A stretch of DNA of 64,000 nucleotides from Corylus avellana (Eukaryota > Streptophyta > Magnoliopsida > Fagales > Betulaceae). Below the pieces are notes generated by a model. The model did not search any database. It saw only the letters and a program-made list of their open reading frames with translations, and was not told where the DNA came from. Where the stretch lies: contig NC_081542.1 in NCBI RefSeq assembly GCF_901000735.1, positions 45,362,238-45,426,237 of the forward strand, given 5' to 3'. Of the stretch, positions 1 through 10,386 are shown piece after piece. Made by a program: the position numbers and the translations under genes. Position 1 is the first letter of the stretch. Each line of letters starts with the position of its first letter.

Positions 1-150
1 TTTCAGCTGAGAAGGTCCTTTCTAAAACAGATTTGACGAGGACTCCTCTGGCCTTGGCCTTGTTGTCACTGGAGTTAATCAAGTTCTCGGCTTCAGTTCT
101 GAGGCGGTCGACAAGATTTAGGATTTTGGACTTGGTTTCTTCCTACCATT
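1..150 (-). pseudogene. Fragment of unknown small-protein family, copy A (runs off left edge)
   Basis: Read on the minus strand, the stretch from about 139 to 1 aligns in one frame with the start of the intact family member at 965-1435: a residue run like ETKSKILNLVDRL matches ETSKPTIQNLIDSL. The DNA just upstream also matches the upstream DNA of the other copies. The only nearby ATG, next to an A-run, is out of frame with this homology and an in-frame TAG precedes it, so the copy looks dead at its 5' end. The remainder lies outside the window. The family function is not recognised. Confidence 0.55.
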
Positions 151-198
151 TTTTTTTGGAAAAAGAATGACAAATGGAAGAGAGAGGCAGTGTTAGTG

Positions 199-687
199 TC
201 ACACAGAAATACGAAGCCTTGAGGATGGATTGGCATTAGAGAATGTGATGGATGATACCTGGCGCTCAAGCTTGGAGACAATCTCGTTGAGTTTTTCAAA
301 CTCAGTTTTGAGTTCTAGTACTGCTCGCAAGGCAACTTTTAGACCACAAACGGTTTTCAAACAGTTGGAGAGTTTGTGGAGGATACTTTCTAAAACATTT
401 TTGACTTGGGCTCCTTCGGCAATGTCCTGCCCGGAGTTCATGAAGAACCTTTTTATTTTATCCAGATTCGCAATTAACTTATTCAGATGCTCCAACATTT
501 TGTTTTTATCATATCCTTGGACTTTCTCGGTGCTCATCAGCAACTTCTTCAGATGCTCCAACATGTTGTCTTTATCATTTCCCTTGACTTTCTCGGTGCT
601 CGTCTGCAACTTCTTAACAACTTTGGTGAGGTGATTGACAAGATTTGGGATAATGGACTCGCTTATTTCCTTATTAACAGTCAGCTG
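199..687 (-). pseudogene. Unknown small-protein family, copy B, start codon deleted
   Basis: An open frame runs on the minus strand from about 687 to a stop at 199 and matches copy C (965-1435) over most of its length, e.g. FFMNSGQDIAEGAQVKNVL against FLMKSGQNIVVGARLETVL. The DNA that holds the ATG in copy C is missing: the upstream run TTCTTTTTC is joined directly to the codons after the start, an apparent deletion of about 22 bases. The first in-frame ATG is then at 564, which would give a 121-residue protein lacking the N-terminus. The frame also carries an internal tandem duplication of 22 residues (66 bases), with STEKV..DK..MLEHL..L twice. The TTCCAG at the junction resembles a splice acceptor, so an upstream non-homologous first exon cannot be excluded. 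Predicted helical and charged, with no membrane segment. Confidence 0.5.
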
Positions 688-964
688 GAAAAAGAATCAC
701 AAATCGATGAGAGAGGTGTCAGTGTCACACAGAAATGCGAAGCCAAAAGCTACTACTTGTAAGTTAAAATCAAAGTTGGGATTTATAAATGTTTTTAGTA
801 CAAAATATGCGGTGCTAACATGTAATTGGAGGGTATTCAATATTTTTTTAGTGATTGGCGTGGTTCCTATCAAATCATATATATGCTGTTACATGTAGCA
901 TTATCTTTTCTTATCACATGTTTTTGTCGGCATGATTTCATGTACTTAATGTCATATAAAGAAA

Positions 965-1435
965 TTAATCACCAACTATATACGTCCTGAAAACAGAGTG
1001 TGGGTATGTCATCAAACTCTTTTCCAACCCTTGAGGAGGGGATTCGCATGCATAAGAGAATGTGAAGGATGTTTTATGCGGCGAGGATACCTGGGACTTC
1101 AGCTTGGAGACAATCTTGTTGAGTGATGCAACCTCTTCTTGATGAAGTTGCCCTGCTGGAAAGGCAAATATTTGACCAACATAGGCTCCCAAATTGTTGG
1201 AGAGTATGTGGATCCTTCCTAAAACAGTTTCGAGTCGGGCTCCAACGACAATGTTTTGCCCGGATTTCATTAAGAACGGTTCTATATCCTTCAGACCTGC
1301 AATTAACTTCTTCAAACTGTCCTTCGTCTTGACATCCTCGAGCAAGTTCTTGGATTTTGTGAGGCTGTCGATAAGATTTTGGATAGTGGGCTTGCTTGTT
1401 TCCGGATCAACGGTCGACTGAGACGAACTCGCCAT
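965..1435 (-). CDS. Unknown small helical protein, copy C (156 aa)
   Basis: This is the only family copy in the window with an intact start and full frame. The ATG at 1435 (MASSSQST...) is preferred over the longer open frame to 1639, because homology with the other copies begins at this ATG and the upstream DNA is a conserved promoter-like block. The 156 residues are mostly charged or amphipathic helix: an S/T-rich N-terminus, a K/D/L-rich helix around 20-50, the shared FLMKSGQNIVVGARLE stretch around 55-70, and a closing LNKIVSKLKSQVSS helix. There is no signal peptide and no convincing membrane segment. I do not recognise the family. It lies in tandem, same strand, with degraded copies A and B, and related 5' fragments occur near 33.9, 54.2 and 57.2 kb. 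It may be a real but lineage-limited gene. Confidence 0.55.
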   Translation of the reverse strand: MASSSQSTVDPETSKPTIQNLIDSLTKSKNLLEDVKTKDSLKKLIAGLKDIEPFLMKSGQNIVVGARLETVLGRIHILSNNLGAYVGQIFAFPAGQLHQEEVASLNKIVSKLKSQVSSPHKTSFTFSYACESPPQGLEKSLMTYPHSVFRTYIVGD

Positions 1436-1639
1436 TGTTTTCGAAAAAGAATCACAAATGGAACAGAGAGGTATTAGTGTCACACACACAGAAATGGGAA
1501 GCCAAGATCTACTCAAAGTTAAAATCAAAGCTGGGAATTTATAGATGTTTCTGGTCCAAAATAATTGGGGTTTTGGGTTTAATTGTTTAAGATTTGTGAG
1601 TTTAAAGGCTTTGTCGAGGAATCCGAATCTCAAGCGCAC

Positions 1640-3317
1640 TAAGCCAACTCGTCTAGTTATGCGTCTTATAATTGAAGTGACCTTTATGCAGTATCACGTT
1701 AAAGACATTTAATGTAGAAAGGTGATACTTGCCCAAACTTGGAAGGAAAGGAATAAAGAGAAGAGTTCCAAGTACATTTCCCTCCCACCTATATGTACAT
1801 ATAAACCATTGCCATGGGTTTCTCCCATAGCCCACATAAAATTTTTAATTAAGGCATCTTTAATGTAGTCTCCCACATATTATGTTGCAGGATTTGAAAT
1901 TGTCTGTTATGGTGAGATTTAAGAAAGATCCATGTAAGATTAACAACAACATCACTTGCACAAATAATCCAATTCATTGTATTACAAATTGAAGGGGATG
2001 GGATTAAAAAAAAAAAAAAATTGTAAGCAAATACACTTACAAGTCATAACTAATTCGAAACATAACTATAGTTTGTAATATGTATCTTTTGGTCATAATC
2101 TTCAATCTTCAACTCATCCGGCACGCCCATGACACATATATATCCACCCTTACTACCACGAAGTAGTGTTTCAGATTTTGCTCTTTTCTACTATATCATC
2201 TTTTCACTTTTTTTCTGAATAAAATAAGCCAATCTTGTTTGTACAAAGATGTTGGTATGAAAATTCTTCGAAAGTGAATGAGCAAAGAGATAAAATGAAG
2301 TATGCAATTTGATATTTAAAGAAAAATTGGTAAATATATTTAAGCCTATTGAACTACAGTCTGTTTTCGAGTTGAACAGACAAATGTGACATTTGAAATT
2401 TTGGATAAGTTATCGTCAGACATTAGAATAAATGAAAAAGTGGTCATGTGTCCTGCATGCAGATGACTAATTTGATCAAAATACTCTCACTTTGATCATT
2501 GAAAAATCATATTCCAAATTACTATAAACCAGAATAGCGTGCTGACATCTATATTTTAGTCCCATTCCAACGTTTAGAATATCATCTTTTTAACTTTATC
2601 CTTTGTCTGGGTATCTTCCAACCTTCTCCAGTTCTCCTTACCCTCACACAAGCAAGGCATTGTTGAATTTCAAAAGAATCAGAATAGCGTAACTGCTAGA
2701 GAGACGCAAAGAATTACAAGAAACAGCCCTCTTAGAGTACAAATAATTGATTTCAAAAGAATCAGTGAAAGTGAATACGGAATGGAGTTGATAGATTTTA
2801 GGTTTTGAGAAAACCTAAAACACAAAGTTTAGGATTAATTATGCTTACTGTTTATCATCTTTTAAATAGGGGACTGCATAGACAACTACATGAATCAAAG
2901 TAAAAGAATTAGAGATAAACTTCGACTCTAACTTGAAGATAAACTCCTATATTGGCTTAAAGATAAACTCCTAACCTTATTATGAGATAAACTATAAACT
3001 CATACGATAAACTATAAACTCATACTTTTGAAGGCAATAGAGACTTTTATATTGCAATAAAATACGGTAAAATAATTCTAGAAGTCACTCTTGTGTCACT
3101 CTAAAATTACTATTTGATCAAAATTCAATAATGATCCATCACAAATACAATGGTGCATGATTTTATAAGCCACATCATTTTTAAAGTGACACAAGAGCGA
3201 CTTCTAACATTATTCAACATTGCACTCTAGTGCTATAAACTTAAACTCTTAGCTAAAATAGATAATTGTCGACATGGCATATCTTATTTAATGTATTTTC
3301 ATAACCTGCATTAAACA
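1640..3317. other. Intergenic DNA with duplicated promoter-like blocks
   Basis: No convincing gene. 1650-1780 resembles the flanks of the family fragments at 54370-54590 and 57340-57510. 1884-2095 is repeated in diverged form at about 6456-6665 (shared GGATTTGAAATTGTC and ACAAATAATCCAATT). 2550-2670 matches 56020-56120 and 58950-59045. This fits repeated duplication of the small-family locus with its surroundings. Confidence 0.5.
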
Positions 3318-3326
3318 TAATATCTA

Positions 3327-3704
3327 GGAGAAACTTCACTAAGAACCCCAAAACTTCCACCTATTTTGAAATACCCATCTGAATTTCAAAATCTCGCAAT
3401 TTAGTCCCCTGAACTTTCAATTGCTCTCAATTTGGACCCCTCCGTCAGATTTGAAACGTCACATGATGTTTTTACCCCTAACTTTTGTATAAAATTTCAA
3501 CTTTTAAAACTTTTTTTTATTTAAAAAAAAAAACAAAAATCAGGGATATTTTGGTCTTTTTTTGAATTTTTAACGGCTAAAATTAACGGAAAGGTCCAAA
3601 TTGAGAGCAATTGAAAGTTCAGGGGACTAAATTGAGAGATTTTGGAGTTCAGGGGGGTATTTCAAAACGAGTGAAAGTTTGTGGGTCCTTAGTGAAGTTT
3701 ACCC
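3327..3704. mobile_element. Fold-back MITE with 9-bp target duplication (Mutator-like)
   Basis: A 378-base element whose two halves are inverted copies of each other. It starts GGAGAAACTTCACTAAG and ends CTTAGTGAAGTTTACCC. It is flanked by an exact 9-base direct repeat TAATATCTA (3318-3326 and 3705-3713). A 9-base duplication and long inverted repeats are typical of Mutator-type non-autonomous elements. Related elements lie in the 54.6-55.6 and 57.6-58.5 kb repeats. No coding capacity. Confidence 0.8.
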
Positions 3705-3989
3705 TAATATCTAAGCACAAAAATGTCAAATTTGTTGCTTTTGGCAAGATTTAAAGGAAAATTCTAACGAAATAGGGTAATTGAAAGAAATTAAAAGTTC
3801 GATATTATTAATTGAGAGTTTTTTAACTTCATAAATGTACTTTCAAAACACGTAAAAGTTCATGGAGTTTTGTGAAGTTTTCCCTATTATTTTCTATTAT
3901 TCTTTACTGTATTCAAAATTGTGAATACCGAGAAAATTGGTTTTTTGAATGTTTAGATGGTTTTAGAGAATATAAAACAAAATTAAAAA

Positions 3990-4460
3990 AGATGTTTGGG
4001 ATGGTAAATTGCATTGAATATATTTGAAAAAATTAATAATAAAAAAATAAAAAATAAAACTAAAAATAAATGAAAAACAAATCTCTATTTTTTCAAATAA
4101 AATAAAATAAAAAATAAAACACTAAAACTCGGGTGGTTCGAAAACTACCCATAAGGAGTGGCAGATGGTGACTCGGCCACCTCAAGCCTTTGTTTATAGG
4201 TGGCTTGGCATCCCTCGAATCAAATAGGGGTGGCCAAGCCACCACTGGCCACCCCGCAACACTTATGGGTGGTTCGACCACCACCCCAGGTACGGGGTTG
4301 TGGATGGACCACCCGTGGTGGTGGGTATTATTTTTTTTTTTTAAAATTTATTTGTAGTTTATTATTAGTTGAGTTGAAAAAAATTTGAGTGTAGTTGAGT
4401 TGAAAAGGTTAGAGTTTGGTGTAAAAGACTAAAAGATACCCAAACATAAACTCAAAAAAT
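3990..4460. mobile_element. Probable non-autonomous transposon with GC-rich core
   Basis: An AT-rich flank containing GATGTTTGGGATGG at about 3990 is roughly mirrored by ATACCCAAACATAAAC near 4436-4450. Between them lies a GC-rich core (4130-4320) of short inverted GTGGC/GCCAC and GGGTGG/CCACCC motifs. This looks like a small inverted-repeat element, but the ends and target duplication are not clear. Confidence 0.35.
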
Positions 4461-4895
4461 AGTAAAAAAATAATCAAAAAGAATTGATTAACCAAACAAG
4501 CTTCTTGTTGAATTCACGACACTTGGACGTTATAGGATTGTTGTAATTTTTTTTTTTTTTTTGAATCCAGGATTGTTGTAGAATTGCTTGCAAGTGTTGG
4601 GTAGGTTAGATTTCAACACTCATGAACCGAACCCATTAGATTTAGGGAATTTTATGCCTAATCCAAAATTTATCAATTCCTTGAATTTCTTGTATTTTTT
4701 ATAAGACTGGGAGGCCTTTGATAGTGTGATTGTTGTGGTTGCGTTTTGGATGATATTTTTAATTTTTAGGAAAAAATGTAAAATCAATCCATGTGGTTTA
4801 CTTGATTTGCAATTAACTTTATGTAAACCTGTGATATCAAAATGAACTCAAAGGTCGTTGAAGTATGCCAAAAAAAAAAAAAATTATTCATTGAC

Positions 4896-5974
4896 TAAGG
4901 CTCCGTTTACTTCGACATAAAATGGTTTTCATCGGAAAATATTTTCAGGGAAGCCATTTTCCCTGAAAATGTTTTCTGTCGAAATCATTTTAAGGCGTTT
5001 ACCACGCACACGGAAAATAATTTTTTTTAATATTTTTTATATATATATTTTTTTTCAATAAAGGGACCTACACGAGGACTTGTTTGGGACCCCGCAGGGA
5101 TATGCTTGAGACCCCACAGGAACTTGACCAGGATTTATCCGGGACCTCGTCTGGACTTGCCCGGGACCCGCCTGAGACCTGCCTAAGACTTGACCGAGAT
5201 TTGATCTGGACCTAACTGGCGGGACTCGCCTGGGACCCCGCTGGGACTTGACCAGGACCTGCCCGAGACCTCGCCAGGACCTGGGACTTCACAGGGACTT
5301 GACCGAGACCCGCCCAAGACTTGACTGGGACCCGCCCAAGACTTGACCGAGACCTAACAGGGACCCACCCGGGACTGGATTAGGACTCGCCCTGGACCTC
5401 GCCGAGACTTGACCTAGACCCACCTGGAACCTGCCTGGGACTTGACCGGGACTCACCTGGGACCCCGATGGGACTTGACATAGACCTGACCGGGAAAGTC
5501 CTGGGTGGGTCCCAGGCAGGTCCAGTCAAGTCCCGGACGGGTCCCAGCAAGGTCCCTGGCAAGTCTTGGGCGGGTCCCGGTCAGCTCCCGGGCGGGTCCC
5601 AATTAGGTCCCGAGCGGGTCCCGGTCAATTCTCGAGTGGGTCCCGGTTAGGTCCCAAGCGGGTTCCAGTCAGGTCCTGGCTGGGTCTCGGTCAAGTCCTG
5701 AGCAGGTCCTGGCATGGTCCCAACCGGGTCCTATGCGAGTCCCGGTCAAGTTCCTGCAAGGTTTTGGGCGGGTCTTGGCAAGGTCCATCAATTTAAGAAT
5801 GAGATGCTCACAGTCAGAAAATGGTTTACGGTTTTCATTTCCGAAATTAAAGAAGAATTTTCGGTTAAAAGGAAAATATTTTCCGTTGACCACTATTTTA
5901 CGTCAAAGTAAATACCGTAAAATGCGGAAATCATTTTCTGGAAACCATTTTACGTTGAAGTAAACGGAGCCTTA
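4896..5974. mobile_element. Nested inverted-repeat element with minisatellite core
   Basis: The element begins TAAGGCTCCGTTTACTTC and ends with the inverse, GAAGTAAACGGAGCCTTA. The terminal inverted repeats extend about 35 bases with a few mismatches, and sub-terminal copies of the GTAAAATG..GTTTAC theme follow. The TAA/TTA at the ends would fit a TWA target of PIF/Harbinger-type elements, but a direct duplication cannot be shown. It sits near the centre of the MITE at 4769-6207 and carries no transposase frame. Confidence 0.7.
5060..5790. repeat. GC-rich minisatellite in inverted halves
   Basis: Degenerate units of about 14-18 bases, of the form GGGACTTGACCGGGACC, repeat from about 5060 to 5500. 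From about 5505 to 5790 the same units run in the opposite orientation (GGGTCCCGGTCAAGTCC). The two arms could pair into a long imperfect hairpin. The block is strikingly GC-rich within AT-rich DNA and is the core of the element at 4896-5974. The open frames across it are by-products of the repeat. Confidence 0.8.
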
Positions 5975-6216
5975 ATAGATTATATATGATAACGTGAAAT
6001 GTTAGAGCCAATAAAATTGTGATACTTATTCTATTTAAGTTAATGTCACACTAACAGAATCTATTAAATTAATAGACGAAATTTGATTATAAGAACTAAA
6101 TTGTTTTTTTAGCATACCTCATGAACCTTTAAGTTCAATTTGATACCATAGATAGCTAATTGTAAATCATATAATTAAACCATAAGGACTAATTTTACAT
6201 TTTTTCCTAATTTTTA

Positions 6217-6577
6217 AATTATTCTATACCAAACAACGACCTTATTCACTTGATCATAGGAACATAACATAAGGATATTTTTTTAAGAAAAAAAAAATTA
6301 CATGATGCCTAGGAGTAAACCAAACATGAAATCTCATATTCCCGAATATTCTATCAGATTCGTAATATTTTCAAACGTGAAAATAGGCACATTTTTGGGA
6401 ATGTGGGCACCAAGATATTACATTCCGCAAACCACACACTACGCAGTGTTATTTACCCGATTGTGTGATGAGGATTTGAAATTGTCAATGACGGTGAGAT
6501 TTAGATAACATCAATGATTGTCTCCTATAAAATCCATATTGTCACATGAACAAATAATCCAATTTATGGCATTGCAA

Positions 6578-6614
<37 letters not shown>

Positions 6615-7050
6615 TCACAAGTCGCAATTTAGTTGGTTGCGAAACAATAATATTTTGTAAGAAATGGTTCCCGTCAATATTTTTTTTCATCTCATCTTAT
6701 AAATTTAATAGATAAATTATTAAATTTGTAGACTTATGCAGACCCAATATAAATTTAATAATCAATTCATCTATTCATTATGAAAATGGTTAAAAGATTT
6801 ATTAAAAAATAAATAATAATAATAAAAATATGATTAAAAAATAAATAAATTATATCATTTATTTTTTTTCGGTGTTTTGTCCAAAGAATATGGGTCTTAA
6901 ATGAGTTAATGATATGGCCTACGGAGAGAGAGAGAGAGAGAGAGGAAGTGAACCGTTTTGACTTCACTAATCGACAAAATAGTTTCTTGTGATTCAAAAA
7001 CCTGTCGGTTGGGTTTATACTCTAAAACTCGACCTTTAGCGAACTTTAAC
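6217..7050. other. Intergenic DNA with microsatellites
   Basis: No gene seen. Contains a (TA)n tract at about 6580-6613, a (GA)n tract at about 6922-6943, and a diverged repeat of the 1884-2095 block at about 6456-6665. Confidence 0.5.
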
Positions 7051-7054
7051 AGTA

Positions 7055-7128
7055 GCTTTCATAGCTCAGTTGGTTAGAGCACCCGTTTAGTAAGCGGGAG
7101 GTCTTGAGTTCAACTCTCAATGAAAGCA
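7055..7128 (+). tRNA. tRNA-Thr (anticodon AGU)
   Basis: A full cloverleaf can be drawn. The 7-bp acceptor stem is GCTTTCA with TGAAAGC, the D stem GCTC/GAGC, the anticodon stem CCCGT/GCGGG with loop TTAGTAA giving anticodon AGT, and the T stem TTGAG/CTCAA with loop TTCAACT. The discriminator is A. There is no intron, and CCA is not encoded, as expected for a nuclear gene. Internal A box (TAGCTCAGTTGG) and B box (AGTTCAACTCT) are present, and a long T-run from about 7140 can serve as the Pol III terminator. Confidence 0.93.
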
Positions 7129-7375
7129 CAAACCTGTAATTTTTTTTTTCTAAATTCTAATTATTAGCTTATTCCCTTTCAATCAATCAAGCAATATTTG
7201 AGAAAGACCCTTTTTTGTAACATTTTTCCTCTTACCAATTAGAAAAAAAAAAAGAAAAAAAAAAGCAATATTTGGGATTATGCTATATAGAAATCTGTAA
7301 ATTATTTATAGAAAATAACTATTTTGCCCCCAAGGATTCAAATGTTCACATACTAATACTAACCTTATCATTTAA

Positions 7376-8331
7376 TTAAATCCCAAAGCCCATCGCCGTG
7401 CCATCATAAGAAATGGACGGATATATGGGCTCCTGGAGCCACACCGCACTAGTTGGAGCCATAATTCCGGGCTCTGTCTCCACCATGCACAAGTACTCCT
7501 CCAATGAAAATGGCTGCTCCCATAAACTTTGGAGTTCTTCAAATGCATTCGATGAACCAAAATTCTCCTCCGTGCTTTGGTTTCCATCTTTTTCAACAGC
7601 AGGGTGAGGGGGGTCAGTGCTTGATGAAGAAGAGAGATCATCAGCCATGAATAGGTGCGGTACTGAAATCGGTATTCCCAAAGAGCCATCCAAGTGATCA
7701 TCTGACACTTTCGGATCAATCCCAGATAAACCATTCTGGTCAACATCAATGTCGGATACAGTTGTTGGTGCCAAATTGTTCTTAAAGCACTTTTTCAAGC
7801 GAGTGTGCCAGTGATTTTTTATTTCATTGTCTGTTCTCCCAGCAAGCTTTGATGCAATTGCAGACCATCTGAAACAAGAGAAACACAACACTCACTTCAA
7901 AAAGTATCACTGCAATATCAAAAGATGTGCAGATGAATGAATATTTACCGGTTTCCCAACACTTGATGCCACTTGAGTATGGTTTCCTCCTCTTCCTTGC
8001 TGAAGTTTCCACGCTTAATACCTGGCCTTAGATAGTTCAACCAACGGAGTCTGCAACTCTTCCCAGACCTTGCCAGACCTAAAGGTTAATCAGAGTATCA
8101 TTCAAAAAACACCCAAATTAATGACAAATTGATGACCAAGTTTTAGTAATCATGGAAAATATGGAAAGTTTAGTGTTTGGTACCGGCAGGCTCTGGCATT
8201 TGACTCCAATTCCAAATGCCAAATCGCTTAATATAATCTGTCAGCTTCTGATCTTCTTCAGGACTCCATGCGCCTTTTCTCAAAGGCATCTTCCTCTCAG
8301 CATGGGGACTAGCCTTCTCCATCTCTGTCAT
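7376..8331 (-). CDS. R2R3-MYB transcription factor (256 aa, three exons)
   Basis: Exons on the minus strand are 8184-8331, 7949-8078 and 7376-7868, joined at GT-AG sites with frame kept. The 130-base middle exon is the size commonly found in plant R2R3-MYB genes. The protein starts [15 protein letters not shown]2 spans about 19-69 with tryptophans at 22, 42 and 62. R3 spans about 72-120 with F75 in place of the first tryptophan, then W94 and W113, and the recognition helix [17 protein letters not shown]. The 140-residue tail is acidic, S/P-rich and lacks a repressor motif I can name. R3 resembles the MYB13/14/15 group, but R2 ([18 protein letters not shown]) is divergent, so the subgroup is left open. 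A second in-frame ATG at 8322 could also be used. Expected to be a nuclear DNA-binding regulator. Confidence 0.9.
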
Positions 8332-10386
8332 AATAACTTTAGCTCATTTTCAACTTCCAAATTAACCTCAAAACACCATAGATAGGGGATTGGTGATTGC
8401 TATTTATCATGTGATTCAGTGGGAAAACGTGTTACATTTGAAAGTTTGACGTTTTGAAATAACAAAGACTTTCGAAAACAAAGCAAGCATATTTAACTGA
8501 GGATCCCTCCTGGAACAAGTCTTGGTTTACTTTTCTTTCTTTTTTTTTTTTTTTTTACTTATTAAAGTGGTACTATAGCCTATAGGAGCGACCGACATTG
8601 AAAACTATATCGTCTTTTTCTATGTAGTTTTTTTATAACAATATAAAGTCAAGCAATCATAATTATCTTTTTCTTTTTTTTTTTAAAGAAAATCATATAT
8701 AATTTCCATTAACAAAGACCATAGGAAGAGTACTTTTCCATGGTGAAGCGAGGGTCGATATTCAGATTAAGTCACTTTATAAAGAAAAATGTTTGTGGTA
8801 CCCATTTTTTATTTATTTATAAATTTATGTGGTAGTATCTTTTAATTATTTAATAATTAACGTGAGAAATTGTTCAATTTGTTTGTGATAACTATCGCAA
8901 CGTAACCCGAAATGGTCGTTGTGGATTGTGACGTCCATTTGCTTTGATCATCAATACATGTTGGAGGTGTAGAATAAATATGCAAATTACCAAATAAATT
9001 ATAGACAAGTGGTTTTTTTAATGCTAGCTTACATCATGGAGTATGGAAAAATGAAATAGACAAGAGTACGCCAAGTTTGAATTTAGTTGCCAGTTTAAAT
9101 CGGGCCTTAGGCTTTGGGTCCTAACCTATTTTCTATCCGCTTAAGTTGTCATCATTAAAAATGTCTCACTTTGATTGTTAATAAGCCGAAGATTAATAAG
9201 CTTGGTTAAGCTATTAAAGTAATGCTATACTTACTCCAACTTCATTAGACCCATTTTCTTAAACTCATTGGTTAAAATTATCATTAAATTAAAATCCAAT
9301 AAAGACTAATGGTGGTTCTAAAACTCATAGATTATTCAAGCTATTATAAGAAGCAAATTAAGTATCTGATCTTGATGAAGAAATGGGGATTATTTTCTTG
9401 AATTATTGAGGATTAAACTAGAGATTTCTACGAAGTAGAAGGTAGGTTTGGTAAGAATACGGAGAAGAAAAGTAGAGTCGAGTATCAAATGTTGATAGAT
9501 AATCTTAAATTTGATTTCTCTAAGGTGTGTGTGTTAATTTTATGTCTTAAGGTGTGCTATGACTCCAAGGCAAAAGTCACCCTCCATGTCTTGTTCACTA
9601 CAATATTCAACTCCTCATGTTTCCATTTCATACTTCACATTCAAAGGAGGGAATATAAACTTTTTCTTTTCTTTCTTATTTATTTCCTTATAAAATTCGT
9701 ACTTATATTTAGAGAAAAATACTCCAGAGAAGAGAGATGAGCCGGTCAAAACCCTGCAGTAGCCATCACTCAGAGCTGGGCCGGCTAGAAAAATTAGCCC
9801 AAAGGAAAATTCATGCTCAACATGGATATCCCCTATAGCTGGACACCATCTCCCAGCAAAGCTCCATCATATCTCAATCATATCAAACTGCCTGAGCCCA
9901 ATAAATTGTATCAACATGTTTCCAAATTTCCAATAGAGAAATGCTATATGCACTACATCTCAATTGGTCTCTGACCAAATTAGCCGAGCAGGCAATCAAC
10001 CCAGCAAGGTGGATGATCATATAAACCATTTCTAAACAGTTTAACAATAAAGATGGCATTTTCTACCACTGAATTACAAGCTAAAAATATGTAGAGAACA
10101 GGGGGTCACACCCTAAAACCCCCACCAATATAAATACAGTTTTCTACAACACATTTTTGGAAGTAGGTCAATATTGCAGACCCACAAAGCAGCCTCTCTA
10201 GGTGGAGCAATGAACCTTTACTTTCCAGTGCCAACTACTGCCAAATCCTGAAAATATACTGGCTCATGCCATGCAGGCTGCAAAACATCCCCCATTCAGG
10301 AAAGAAATTACACAGGAAGTCTACATTAATTCTTACGTGTGGCCACTATTGCTATGGAGGACCAATGATTCTGAATGCCCACCATG
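8332..10386. other. Intergenic DNA between MYB and PLAC8 genes
   Basis: The first few hundred bases are the MYB upstream region, with T-rich tracts around 8520-8560 and 8670. No coding region is supported. About 9950-10386 is less AT-rich and lies directly downstream of the PLAC8 stop, so it probably includes the 3' UTR. Confidence 0.4.

Larger units (their letters stand above)
4769..6207. mobile_element. Host MITE interrupted by a second element; 9-bp target duplication
   Basis: The outer arms are inverted copies: GGAAAAAATGTAAAATCAAT at the left and its complement ending ...TTTTACATTTTTTCC at the right. They are flanked by an exact 9-base repeat TAATTTTTA (4760-4768 and 6208-6216). Without the nested insert (4896-5974) the element would be about 360 bases, close to the uninterrupted relative at 60291-60657. 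A partial relative lies near 27590-27800 and in its copies. Non-coding Mutator-like MITE. Confidence 0.8.

Noticed and set aside
5060..5790. Regularly spaced repeats resembling a CRISPR array
   Set aside because: Units are degenerate, directly adjacent with no unique spacers, and switch orientation; this is a plant nuclear minisatellite.
5380..5963. Several 60-76 aa frames at 5380-5963
   Set aside because: They are translations of the GC-rich minisatellite and change frame and strand with the repeat.
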